From Siphonodentalium dalli (lineage: Eukaryota > Mollusca > Scaphopoda > Gadilida > Siphonodentaliidae), in the NCBI GenBank assembly GCA_032622095.1, contig CP136065.1, positions 42,383,503 through 42,447,502 on the forward strand: a stretch of DNA of 64,000 nucleotides, given 5' to 3'. Below are positions 33,846 to 46,199 of this stretch, in pieces (positions within the stretch are counted from its first letter, which is position 1; each line of letters starts with the position of its first letter). Made by a program: the position numbers and the translations under genes. The notes under the pieces are model-generated. The model was not told the DNA's origin. It saw only the letters and a program-made list of their open reading frames with translations, and made no database searches.

Positions 33846-34219
33846 TACAAACGTGAGACAACCAGCCCCGGAAAATCTGGACAACCCACCCTAACATACG
33901 CCCGCGCGAGTTGTCCCTGTGGTCCCGATTCGGTCTGTAGTCAGATGTACTATATACACATGTATATACTTGTATATACAGGAACGGGACCATCCGCCCC
34001 AGGCACAACCGACACCAAGCGACCCGGAACAACCCGACCCAATTAAAGTACGAACTATGTTTTGGTTTAAACCTTTAATTAAATTAGGATAAGATATGGT
34101 AAATTGTAGTTGTACATAATGATATAGTATTCTGTATGAAATATGAAGAATATTTTAATATGAATATATACGGAAGTACAACATATGTATATGAAAAAGG
34201 AATGTATAGTACATGTATA
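33846..34219. other. Non-coding gap
   Basis: It contains a GC-richer segment (33,870-34,035) with partial inverted similarity around GGTCCCG / CGGGACC. The rest is AT-rich. No gene supported. Confidence 0.4.
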
Positions 34220-34495
34220 TGCTACTTCACAGCCTGTTCTCATGAAAATAGCCACACTCCCGGCTTATTTTAATGAGCGAAATAAGCTCATATCAATATA
34301 GGCTCTGTGTGGAGATAAACGTACACTATGGGAGTACATGTATGGTTTCCATAAAAATAAGCACGTAACGGTCTTATTTTAATGAGCGATATAAGCCCAT
34401 ATTAGTATTATTTAATCACAATATACGCTCTATATGGACCTAAAACTCAGTTTATAAAACAGTCCAATATGGGACTATCTCCCATATTGTCATTA

Positions 34496-34981
34496 TTAAA
34501 GGTACTCAATCCGATAAAACTCCTCTCAATTACTATTTCAATGGCTTCGGGGGTCAAAAATATTTGATTCGAGTCGAGGAAGTCACCCATCAAAGCTCAG
34601 ATTTGTTAGATATCGATTTTAGAAATCTATTATTTTTCATTATCGGGAATTCTTTCTGGCCCAGAAGACAGTCAAAATTTCGTTATTATTACCACTTGAT
34701 TATAGAGTTATCCATCCTTGTCTGTTTGAATAGAGTTTTGGCGTAAAATCTCGAGCAGGATACCAATTGACGGCAGTTATTAGTACTCATCTCGAGCAAT
34801 TAACAAATTTCAAAAATCAATATCTAATAACTCTGAGCTTTGTTTGATGGGTTCCTCGACTCGAATCAAATATTTTTTACCCCCAAAGCCAAAGAAATAG
34901 TAATATAGGACCCTCTGATCGGATTGTTGTTGTTGGAATCTGTTGAGATGGGGACCCTCTTTACGGATTGAGTACCTTTAA
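34496..34981 (-). mobile_element. TTAA MITE, copy 2
   Basis: TTAA at 34,496-34,499 and 34,978-34,981 brackets a 478-bp body with the AGGTACTCAATCCG ends of copy 1, in opposite orientation and with about 70 extra central bases (TCCATCCTTGTCTG... region). Its flanks, CATTA-TTAA and TTAA-ATCTACC, match an uninterrupted relative CATTATTTAATCTACC at about 43,849-43,865, an empty site. Confidence 0.88.
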
Positions 34982-35354
34982 ATCTACCGTTTTTCATCGC
35001 AACTTATCCTCGCGAAAATAGGTTCATATTGGGCATACATATTAACATATGTTTCAATGGACTTAATTGATTCGGAAATAAGCCATTAGTGAGTTTATAC
35101 CCGTTATTTAGTTGAATGAAGCGAGCCGCAGTTAAACACATTATAAAGAGCGTGAATCTGGTATGTCGTGTCGCAACATATCCTCCCTCAAATAGGCACA
35201 TAATCGGCCTATAATGTGAAATAGGTACATTTTATTGTGAAATAAGCAGATAATAGATCATATCCGTCATTTCGTTTTATGGCGCGGCCACATTGAAAAC
35301 ACATGCTATAAAGAACATACACATGAAAGCCGTGAGTTGGCTTATTTGTGTCAT

Positions 35355-35515
35355 TTTCTGCACACAATCTGATTACAATCGACTCATTGGCAGTCGATAA
35401 TTTGACTAAAATTGTCTCATTTTCAGCACATTATCGACTTAAATTTATGAGATTCTAAGCATATTATGTACCTAAAGATGTTTATGTATAAGCAGATAAT
35501 CTGCGGGTTTTTGGG
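35355..35515. repeat. About 150-bp internal hairpin, first of seven
   Basis: The sequence CACATAATCTGCTTAGAAT, CGCCTCATTATGAGTCGATAA (consensus wording), a loop with CTCATTTTCAGCA, then the reverse complement of both. Further copies lie at about 37,060-37,225, 38,340-38,495, 44,870-45,030, 47,675-47,830, 48,750-48,838 (cut short) and 50,265-50,425. Arms are about 45 bases with a loop of 20-25. Confidence 0.75.
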
Positions 35516-38500
35516 AGAACAGGCTGCATGTCGATAAACAAGTTTAGGTTGTTAAATAATGACAATGGGAGCTTAATTCGCTCATTAAAATAAGCCCGTT
35601 TCGCAGCGTTATGTGTTTATTTTTACGAGAACAGGATGAAACACATCGTCGTGCAAATAGGTTCAAATTGGACCTACATGTAGCTATTCGCATAGGTTGA
35701 TATTTGAAATAATTTGATTATGAAATAACTCCATAGTGAGCTTAAATCGTTATTCCGTTATGGCCGCAGTGAAAACATTATAAAGATCGTGAAATTGGTA
35801 AGTCGTGTCGATGAAAAGAGGCAGATTAAATCATTTCAATTTGGGCTTGATATGTATGGAAATAATCCCATATTGTACTGTTTTATTTATAAAAACAGTG
35901 TGTTAGATCCATATTGAGCGTATATTGTGGCAAAATAATTCCAATATCAGCTTATATCGCGCATTAAAATATGTCCGTTTTGTACTTATTTTCATGAGAA
36001 CAGCATGACAAGTCTTGAGTTGTTTAATCGTGTTCTCGTGAAAATAAGCACAATACGGGTTTTCCTCATATTGAAATAACCCATATACATGTACATGTAA
36101 GGCTGTTTTAATAACTAGCGTTTAGGCCTTATGGAGCGTATTTCAGTTTTCAAATAATGTCAACATGCAGACTGTTCTCGTGAAAATAAGCACATAAACG
36201 CCATGTTATTATGAACTAAATATTGCCATTATTTAACCGCAGTATACGATATGGACAGAAAATGCGGGTTTTAAGACAGTCTAACATGGGACTATTTCCA
36301 TACGAAATATGCCCATATTGGCACTATTTAATCTATCTACCTATTCTCATCGAGATAACTTACTAGATTCACGCTCTTTAGAAGGTATTTTCACTGTGGC
36401 CCGCGCCATTCTACGGAATAACTGGTATACGCTCACCGTGGGCTTATTTCAGAATAAAATAAGTCCAATATGAACTGTGTGAATATTTAGGTCCAATATA
36501 AACCTGAGGATATGTTGAGATGAAAAAAAGTAGATTAGATAATACCAATATGGGCTTACATAGAAATAGTCCAACATTTGACTGCTTTAAAAATCGCGTT
36601 TAGTTTCAATAATGGCAGTATGAGCTTAATTCGCTCATTAAAATAAGCCCGTTATGAGCTTATTTTTACGAGAACAAGCTGCATATTGTCATTATTTGAT
36701 TATTTGATTATTATAACAGCCCTATATGGGATATTTCAATATGCGATAAGAACATCTTATGATTATTTTTGCAATTTGTGTTGTGGAATACAACACAAAT
36801 AAACCAACTCAAGACTGTTCTCGTGAAAATAGGCACATAATAATATGATATAAGCCCGTATTGTCGCCAATAGTCCCGATTCCAGAAGTAAATATTTACA
36901 ATTGAGCGTAGTTCAGACAATGATTTCTATGGAGAGGTACGGTCGATTTACTTGACATAGCGCCTGAATGCTAACTTATCAGTTTCACATACCCGTACAA
37001 GTCCATAATATGTCTTTAAGTGCGTACATCTGATAAGCTGTAGGTTGGCTTAGTTGTGTCATTGTCCGCTCATAATCTGCTTAGAATTGTTCCATTATGA
37101 GGCGAAATGTGACTAATTCGGTATAATTTTCAGCACATTATCGACTCAAAATAAGAACGTTCATAAGCAGATTATCTACCTAGAATATTTACTTTTTATA
37201 TAAGCAGATAATGTGCGGGAATTTGGGGAACAGGCTGTTTAAAACGGTACAATATGGGACTATTTACATAAGAAATAAGCACATATTGGCATTATTTTAT
37301 CTACCTTAGTTTATCACTTACTTACCAAAGCTACCCTAATTGTATTGTTTTTACTGAAATAAACCCATATCAGTATTATTAATCTAGCTTTTTCATCGAC
37401 ACAACCTACCAGATTCAAGCTCTTTATAGTCAATGCTGCCCTCGCCATTCAACCGAATAATGGCTATAAGCTTACTGTGGACTTATATCAGAATCAAAAG
37501 AACCTATGTGAATACTTAAAGGTCAAATATGAACCTATTTACATGAGGATATGTTGCGATGAAAACAAATTAGATTGAATAATACCAATATGGGACTAGT
37601 TCGATAGAACAGTCTGATATTGTCTGTTTAAAAAGCCGCGATTATAGGTCCATATATATATAGCGTACATGTGTACATATTAAGTTAAATTATACCTCTG
37701 TATGAGCTTATTTCGCTCATTAAAATAAGTCCTGTTTTGTGTTTATTTTCACGAAAACAGACTGCAAACTGCCATTATTTGAAAACTAAATAAGCTTCAT
37801 ATGGGCCTAAACGCTGGTTATTATAACAGCCCAATATAGATATTTCAATATGCGATAAGCTCGTCATGCTTATTTTAGCAATTCGTGTTGTGGCACAACA
37901 CAAATAAACCAACTCAAGACTTACCATGCAGACGTCACCCTGTTCTCATGAAAATAAGCACATAACAATATGAGATAGGCACGTGGTGTGCTTATTTTCA
38001 CGTCAACAGGCTGGAAAACAACACGATTAAACAACTCAACACTTGTCATGCAGATGTCAAGCTATTTTCGTGAAAATAAGCACTTAACGGCCGTATTTTA
38101 ACGAGCGATAATTTTGGCATTATTTAATCGCAATATATATAAGCTCTATATTGACCTAAATCTCGGCTTTTAAAGCAGTACAATATGGGGACTATTGCCA
38201 TATGTTACTAAAATGCTACATTCCTCCAGTTGACATAGCGCCTGAATGCTAACTTATCAGTTTCACATACCCGAACAAATCCATATTATGTCTTTAAATA
38301 GCGTACATCTGAAAAGTTATGGGTTGGCTTAGTTGTGTGATTGTCCGCACATAATCTGAATTGCCCCATTATGAGTCGATAATGTGACTAAAATATTCTC
38401 ATTTTCAGCACATTATGGACTGAAAATGAGGACATTCTAATCGGATTATCTACCTAAAATAAATTATTTATAAGTAGATAATGTGCGGAATTTTGGGGAA

Positions 38501-39844
38501 CAGTCTGTTTAAAACACAGTACAATACGGGACTATTTACATACGAAATGAGCCCATATCGGAATGATTTAATCTGCCTTTTTTCATAAACACAACTTACC
38601 AAAACTACGCTCTTTGTAAGGTGTTTGGCGCCATTCAACGGAATAAGGGACTCAGTATGTACTTATTTCAGAATCAGATAGTTCCAACATATACCTGTGA
38701 ATAGTTACATGTAGGTCCAATATGAACCTATTTGCACGAGGACATGTTTCATCCTGTTCTCATAAAAATAAGCACATAACGGGCTTATTTTAATGAGCGA
38801 ATTAAGCTCATACTGGCATTATTTAACCTCAATGTTTTCATCGACACGACATACCAGACTCACGCTCTATAAAATGTGTTTTAACTGTGGCCCATGCCAT
38901 TTAGCTGAATAGCGGGTAGTAGTTCACTGTGGGTTTATTTCAGAATCGAATAAGTCCAATATGAACCTATGTGAATCTTTAGGTCCAATATGAACCTATT
39001 TTTACGAGAATATATGTTGCGATGAACAAAGGTGGATTAAATAATACCAATATGGGCTTATTTCTTATGGAAATAATCCCACATTGGACTGTTTTAACAT
39101 CCTTGTTTTATTTTCAAATATAGCATACATATATAATGAGTCTTATAATTCCAATATGAGCTTATTTCGCTCATTAAAATAAGCCCGTTATGGGATTATT
39201 TTCTCGAACACAGGCTGGAAAACAACACGAATAAACACATGACTTACCAATCAATCAATCAATCATGTTTATTTGTACGTTACACCATATATGGTCAAAT
39301 GTACATGAACACAGAATAACAAGACAAAATGGACGGATTACATGAAACAAAGTTAAGTACAATGTAACAACAATGATATATGGCGGTATATGCTTATATA
39401 TGACAATATACATATGTTATACCGGTATATGCCTATCATACGTTCAGATAATATATGTAGATGATTGGCAAACATACCATTCAGAGTTGATACTGGCAAC
39501 ACTGACATGGTCTCAAGTCGAAGAATCTTTGTTCCTTTTTTGTTGTACTCGATTTAAGAGTCGTTACTCTGTTGCCAAACCCCTTTCTTTTTCAATCCAT
39601 AGTGGACAAAGTGTGCCCCAAAGCACGCATAGTTTTCGAGTCGCTGCTGATCATTATTTGTTTAAATAGTTTCTCGTTGGGGATGTTTAACAGATTGGGT
39701 GATATGTTCTCGTAGAATAGGGCGCGCTCGTCTGACAGAAGAAGTACAGTAAATAATTGTCGATTTCATTGCATGTTTCGCAAATTCGGTCCGCTTCGTC
39801 GAAATCTACGGCGGCCTGGAACCGCCACCTCCTCTTCAGTTAGT

Positions 39845-40164
39845 TTCCTGATATATCAGGTTACCTATCCTGATATATCAGGTTAGTATCCTGATATATT
39901 AGGTTACGTATCCTGATATATCAGGTTATTATCCTGATATATCAGGTTACGTATCATGATATATCAGGTTATTATCCTGATATATCAGGTTACGTATCCT
40001 GATATATCAGGTTATTATCCTGATATATCAGGTTAATATCCTGATATATCAGGTTATTATCCTGATATATCAGGTTACGTATCCTGATATATCAGGTTAT
40101 TATCTTGATATATCAGGTTACGTATCCTGATATATCAAGTTATTATCCCGATATATCAGGTTAT
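39845..40164 (+). repeat. 21-bp palindromic minisatellite, left arm
   Basis: About 15 units of CCTGATATATCAGG plus a 7-base spacer. Spacers are mostly of two kinds, TTATTAT and TTACGTAT, often alternating. Each unit is itself a perfect 14-bp palindrome. Confidence 0.95.
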
Positions 40165-40639
40165 GTCTCGACAAATTAATCCAGAGTGTCGTCTCATTGG
40201 CGGAGGCTTGTGGTTGGTTGGATTCTTAGTCAATATTGTTAGGCCAATGTATATGCTCTTATATATGCGAGGCTACCAATAGGAGACTCGCATATATAAA
40301 AGAGTTCATTGGCACAGGTTTTTGCAAAATTTCAAGGAGCACCAGTCACGGAAGTGTTAGCAAGAACCGAACCATCCACTGAGCGATGACCAGTCCATTA
40401 TTAACCCTTTCTATACTAAATAATCATTGACGAGTAGTTCCCTTCGGAAATGATTAGATAATAAGTTCAAATGAAAGTGTCAATGACACTGTAGCTCAAC
40501 GTTGGTAGGTGTTAATTTCATGCTGAGCTGTCAATAGAATGATAAAGGACTCCTATAGAAGAAGGAAAGTCAAAAAGTTACAATAATGTACGCAATGGGC
40601 TTGTATTCTGTAGATGATATTGTTATACCCCATTTTTCC

Positions 40640-41215
40640 GTCCGTCCGTGCGTCTGTATGTGCGTCCGTCAGTACGTCCGTCCGATGTCTGTTCATGTCA
40701 TAACTTTAACAGTAGTGCTCAGATCTCAATGAAATTAGGTATGGATGTTCACTACTATGAGGACATTAAATAGAGGTTTCCATCGTTTTGTTCGGATTTT
40801 CCATTCTAGAGTTATTCATCATTGTTTATCTGGAAATTTTGGATTTTTGGTCCGTCTGGTGTCTGTTCATGTCGTAACTTCAACAGTTGTGCTGGGATCT
40901 CAATGAAATTTGGTATGGATGTTCACTAGTATGATGACATTCAATAGAGGGTTCCATTGTTCTGTTTCGCTTTTCCATACTAGAGTTATTCATCTTTGTT
41001 TATCTGGAAATGTTGGCTGTTTGGTCCATCCGATGTCTGTTCAGGTCATAACTTGAACAGTAATGCTCGGATCTCAATGAAATTTTGTATGGATGTTCAC
41101 CAATATGAGGACATTTAATGGCACATTCAACTGTTTTGTTTTGTTTTTTGTTCTATAGTTATTCATCTTTGTTTATATGAAAATTCTGATTTTTTGGGGT
41201 CCAATCTGTCTGAGT
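40640..41215 (+). repeat. Three tandem units of about 173 bp
   Basis: 'TGTCTGTTCATGTC' recurs at about 40,688, 40,862 and 41,034 (the last with one change), followed each time by ATCTCAATGAAAT, TATGGATGTTCAC and AGAGTTATTCATC (the last degraded in the third unit). It is preceded by a CGTCCGTC microsatellite. This lies inside the foldback element. Confidence 0.85.
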
Positions 41216-41910
41216 ATAGCAGTCATAAGTTATAGATATGCCCACACTAGGCGGTAATCCACAAGGGGGTATGCACCGGACGACAGTCCATCTCTTGTTT
41301 TCATTTAAAACATTTCACCAATAAATGAGGGATGCATGGTGTGCGAATGAAATCCTGCTGGCGGCCATGTTTTCTTTTCATGAATTGCGTAATAATTGGA
41401 TACCTCAATGACATTTTTTTCAATGACATTTTTGGTGGCTCCCATCTCCCAGAAGATCCATATGAAGTTCAGTAAGGACTATATAAAAGATGTGGTCTGT
41501 ATTGTGTGCCAAATCATTTAGTCATACAAAGTTTAAAATCCAAAAGGGCGGAAATGCTTTCAACAAAATTCGGAAACATTTGATATCCCCAGAGGTGACC
41601 CAAAACACGCCTGTATAAAGTTTTAAAATATTTGTTCCGATATTTGTTCTGCTGGGTGTGCCAATGGATCCAAATTTGAAATCCAAGATGACTGATGGCG
41701 GCCATGTTTTCTAACAAATTTCGGGAAAAAAATAGATGGCTCCCATCTAGAGGTCACCCTGAAGATCCATATGAAGTTTGGTGAGGGGTGTGTGGTTAAT
41801 CGCCTACATGTACATGCCACATCACTCATCCTCATCGTCACCAAACTTAATATGGAACCAACCACAAGCCTCCGCCAATGAAAGACGACATTCTGGATTG
41901 GTCGAGACAA

Positions 41911-42277
41911 CCTGATATATCAGGATACATAACCTGATATATCAGGATACATAACCTGATATATCAGGATAATAACCTGATATATCAGGATACGTAACCT
42001 GATATATCAGGATAATAACCTGATATATTAGGATACGTAACCTGATATATCAGGATAATAACCTGATATATCAGGACACGTAACCTGATATATCAGGATA
42101 CGTAACCTGATATATCAGGATAATAACCTGATATATCAGGATACTAATCTGGTATATCAGGATACGTAACCTGATATATCAGGATACGTAACCTGATATA
42201 TCAGGATAATAACCTGATATATCAGGATACTAACCTGATATATCAGGATACGTAACCTGATATATCAGGATACTAAC
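41911..42277 (-). repeat. 21-bp palindromic minisatellite, right arm
   Basis: About 17 units of the same CCTGATATATCAGG repeat with spacers reading as the reverse complement of the left arm (ATAATAA, ATACGTAA). Copy number and spacer order differ from the left arm, so the arms have changed independently. Confidence 0.95.
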
Positions 42278-42655
42278 TGAAGAGGGGTGGCGGTTCCAGG
42301 CCCGCGTAGAAATCGAAGTAGCGTCCGCGTTCGATGCCCAAGGTGTGGCAACTTATTCTTAATTTTGTCAGGGATTCACGCTATTTTGGGACGGAAATGA
42401 CGTTGATATATTTTTCCAAAGAAGTCATCGTTTTGAATGTTCTATACGTTCTAAGTTTGTTCCTTGGATGATCACGTCGATTGCTATTATTGAGAAGTTT
42501 GGTGCGAATATTATCATTAAATATTTGTTTCTGTATTGAGTTATCGAAGAAGTCATTAATACCGTGACTTGGGGACATGGATGTGACTAATTGTTGACAT
42601 TGTGACAGCGACCTGCTCCATGAATCCAGATTAGATTCAAATAGTTGTATGCACA

Positions 42656-45190
42656 TGCACATTTCAGCCTCTCGTGAAAACAAGCTCATATCGGGCTTGT
42701 TTTAATGAGCGAAATAAGCTTCTTTGGGCGTTATTTAACCGCAATATACGGTTTATATATGGACCTATAAATAACGCAAAATAAGCCCATATTAGTATTA
42801 TTTAATCTAGCTTTTTTCATCGACACGACCTACCAGATTCAAGCTCTTTATAATGTGTTTTCTATGCGGCCCTCGCCATTCAACGGAATAATGGCTATAA
42901 GCTCACTGTGTGCTTACTACAGAATCAAGTCCAAAAATTAACCTATGTGAATACTTAGGTCCAATATGAACCTACATGTATTTACCCGAGGATATGCTGC
43001 TATTAAAAAATTTAGATATTGGACTGTTTTAAAAACCGCGTTTAATAGGTCCATATATATATAACGTGCATGTATATTAGGTTAAATAATACGACTATAT
43101 TAGTTTATTTCGCTCATTAAAATAAGCCCCGTTATGTGTTTATTTTAACGAGAACAGGCTACAAATTGACATTATTTGAAAACTCAAAAACGCTCCATGT
43201 GGGCCTAAACGCTGGCTATTAAAACAGCCCTTTTTTGTGTATATTGGATATTTGAATATGAGATAAGCCCATACTGTGTTTAGTTTCATGACAATAGAGT
43301 GGAAAACAAACACGAATCAACCATCTCAAGACTTACCATACAGATTGTTCTTGTGAAAATAAGCACATTTTGAGCGAAATAAGCTTATATTGGCAGTATT
43401 TAACCGCAATATACGCTATATATGGACACAAAACGCTTATAGATGTGGGTATGAGGGTATACTTTTGTAGATACCACGGTATATTTGGGTATGTGCACCA
43501 TATACATGGGTACAGTATCACTGCATATTGACATTATTCGAAAACACTATACGCTCTATATGTGCTTAAACTATAGTTATTAAAACAGCCCTATATGGGA
43601 TATTTAAATATGCGAGAAGCCTGTTTTGTGCTTATTTTTGCAATTCGTGTTGTGCAAAACAACACAAATAAACCAAATCAAGACTTACCATGTAGCTATC
43701 AGCTCATAACGGGATTTTTTTGCTGAGCGAAATAAGCTCCTTTTGGCATTATTTAACCGCAATATACGTTCTATATGGACCTAAAACGGGTTTTTTTTTT
43801 AAACAATCCAATATGGGATTATTTTCATACGAAATAAGCCCATATTGGCATTATTTAATCTACCTTTTTTTCATCGACACGACCTACTAGATTCACGATC
43901 CTTATAATGTGTGTTAACTGTGGCCCGCGCCATTCAAAGGAATGATAGAGATAACCTCACCGTGGGCTTATTTTAGAATCAAATAAGTCCATATGAACAG
44001 TGTGAATATTTAGGTCCAATATGAACCTAATTACATGAGGATGTGTTGCGAAGAAAAAAAAGTAGATTAAATAATACCAAAGATAGGCTTATTCCGTGTA
44101 AAAATAGTCCAACATGTGACTGTTTTAAAAACCGTGTTTAGGTCAATATATAAAAAGTTCAGGTATATTGAGGTTAAATGATGCCAGTATGAGCTTATTT
44201 CGCTCATTAAAATAAGCCCGTTATGAGCTTGTTTTTACGAGAACAGACTGCATATTGTCATTAATTGAACACTAAATATATGCTTGGGATATTTCAATAT
44301 GAGATAAGCCCGCCTTATGCTTATTTTAGCAATTCGTGTTGAAAATAACACAAATAAACCAACCCAAGACTTACCATGCAGATGTCAGCCTGGTCTCGTG
44401 AAAATAAGCACATACCAATATGATATTGGCCCGTGTTGTGCTTGGTCTCGTGAAAATAAGCACATACCAATATGATATTGGCCCGTGTTGTGCTTATTTT
44501 CACGAGAACAGCTAGGCTGGAAAACAAGACGATTAAACAACTCAACATTTACCATGCAGAGGTCAGGCTATTTTCTTGAAAATAAGCACTTAATTTTATT
44601 CATATAAGCTAATGTTGGCTTATTTAATCGCAATATATATAAGCTCTATATTGACATAAAACACGGTTTTTAAAACTAACATATCCTCCCATAAATACGC
44701 ACATAATCGACCTATAATGTGAAATAGTTACGTATTGTGATTATTTGATTTTCAAATAAGCATATACTGGAGTCATAGCCGTGATTTCGTATTATGGCGC
44801 GGGCCACAGTGAAAACACATATTAAAGAGCGTACACCTGAAAAGCCATGGGTTCGCTTATTTGTTTCATTGTCCACATATAATCTGCTTAGAATAGCCTC
44901 ATTATGAGTCGATATTATGACTAAAATGTTCTAATTTTCAGCACATTACCGACTTAATATGAGGCAATTCTAAGCAGATTATATACCTAAAAAGCTTTAT
45001 TATAAGCAGGTAATGTGCGGATTTTAGGGAGAACAGGCTGTTTAAAACTGTACAATATGGGACTAATTACATACAAAATAAGCCTAGTGAGCTTATACCC
45101 GCTATTCAGTTGAATGACGCGAACCGTAGTAAAACACATTTGTACTAGAATGCACCCATCACACATATGGCATGTTTTGTGATATCTTGC
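42656..45190. repeat. AATAAGC hairpin repeat cluster 2
   Basis: Continuation of the family at 34,220-39,249. It resumes exactly beyond the LINE with TGCACATTTCAGCCTCTCGTG. It includes a short local direct duplication (44,393-44,441 repeated at 44,442-44,490) and the empty-site relatives used to date the LINE and MITE insertions. No gene. Confidence 0.85.
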
Positions 45191-46195
45191 CAACAGCAGT
45201 TTGAACCACGGGTGCTGGGCCCTCTTTTGAGAGATCGATAGAGAATCTAGATATCAAATTTCAGTTCATCCATCGCTGAAATATTTGTGTGTACGGACAG
45301 AATATCTCTGTTATCTCCATTGGATCTATTACACCAATTATGGTCTTAGTAATGACGTAAGAGTTGTTTGACATATTTATAGAACAATATAGACATCGCT
45401 CATATGAAGGGTGTGAATACGATTGGTTGCCGTTGATGCTATATATTATATACCAATTGGGTTACATTACTAGTTTGACTAGAATGCTTTGTGTATGTCA
45501 TTGCACTTCAGCGGCAAAAAACGTCAAAGTCAATTCCGACACAATTAAATAAAAGACACGCGATCATTGGTTAGTCTTCGATTATCAATGTGTCAATGTG
45601 AACATGCCCTTATAGCGACTGATCTACGGTCTTCGGGAACATATCATCAAAATGCCAATTGCTTTGAGAATGAGAAAGCTTGTTTTCCCAGTTAATTAAT
45701 AAGGCGCTTTAATAATCCATGTTTCAACATATTTTTCAGTACAATTTTGTCTAGAACCATGCGCTCGATCGTTTGGCCGGACATGGTTTATATGCACCTG
45801 CGTCTTTCGGAAATGTTTTGAACGTCGAAGAAAGTTTCCAGAAATTTGTTCGCACATCATTTTCTATGCGAGAAAAAAAAACGATTCCGCACGCATCTTT
45901 TAGACTCGATCTCAAATAATGTTCCGAGTTTCAAGAAAGCAATCTTTCAATTTTGTTCTTTTATGAACGATTTATTACCAAAATAAAACGAGATAACAAT
46001 GCAAATTTAGTATAAATGTGGATTTAAATTACAATTGGTGCCATCATTTCATATTAGCGCATGTGCATTCTTTACATTCTGTACTTCCGGTATGACGTAA
46101 CATATTCGTGGAAGGACAGACAAATAAACAGATAAACAGAGATCCTGACCGAAAACATTGCTTGCGCCCAGCATAGACTGGCGCAAGTAAAGAGC
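45191..46195. other. Unassigned single-copy-looking stretch
   Basis: One kilobase with no repeat family that recurs in the window and no supportable gene; the longest frame is 62 codons. It may be original host intergenic sequence. Confidence 0.4.
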
Positions 46196-46199
46196 GTGG

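Larger units (their letters stand above)
34220..39249. repeat. AATAAGC hairpin repeat cluster 1
   Basis: Many degenerate copies of one inverted-repeat family. The end reads CCTGTTCTCGTGAAAATAAG, then CACATAACGGGCTTATTTTA, ATGAGCGAAATAAGCTCAT and ATTGGCATTATTTAACC, and the other end is its reverse complement. Internal blocks (GTCCAATATGGGACTATTT, CTCTTTATAATGTGTTTTCA, CTGTGGCCCGCGCCATTCAA) also occur in both orientations. Copies are nested and truncated, so I cannot count complete elements. The TTAA MITE at 34,496 interrupts the cluster. No protein-coding gene. Confidence 0.85.
39807..42308. mobile_element. 2.5-kb foldback element with palindromic minisatellite arms
   Basis: It is flanked by the 6-base duplication GAAATC (39,801-39,806 and 42,309-42,314). 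Its ends read TACGGCGGCCTGGAACCGCC and, reversed, TACGCGGGCCTGGAACCGCC, then CTCTTCAGTTA. Next comes a 21-bp minisatellite in each arm (39,845-40,164 and 41,911-42,277), then a further inverted stretch of about 55 bases (TGTCTCGAC ... TTGGCGGAGGCTTGTGGTTGG). The middle holds three about 173-bp tandem units and the GGCGGCCAT repeat. No transposase frame, so it is non-autonomous. A 6-bp duplication is unusual among cut-and-paste families; Dada, IS3EU and Polinton use it, and none is supported further here. Confidence 0.9.
39250..42655 (-). mobile_element. 5'-truncated LINE (3' end), split by a foldback element
   Basis: On the minus strand, 42,655-42,309 encodes the C-terminal region of a non-LTR retrotransposon ORF2: KLRTYRTFKTMTSLEKYI, then LTKLRISCHTLGIERGRYFDF. 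After the inserted foldback element it continues at 39,806 with DEADRICETCNEIDNYLLYF and ends near 39,592 (RALGHTLSTMD then stop). GRY-x7-RxCxxC is the usual spacing of this domain. One in-frame stop (after VISVPK) and one frameshift (around YLLYFF) show that it is dead. The 3' UTR carries AATAAA and ends in an (ATTG)n tail at 39,250-39,265, typical of CR1/L2-like LINEs. The 5' end is truncated at about 42,655. Clade not resolved. Confidence 0.85.

Noticed and set aside
33706-34032. 108-codon minus-strand frame
   Set aside because: It spans a GACGGACG microsatellite and a dispersed repeat end; no recognisable domain.
39845-42277. CRISPR-like regular repeats
   Set aside because: The spacers are 7 bases, recur, and are not unique, the repeat is a full palindrome, and the setting is a eukaryotic foldback element.
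45364-45552. Possible short gene in the single-copy-looking stretch
   Set aside because: 62 codons, no domain, and no splice or poly(A) context that I can defend.
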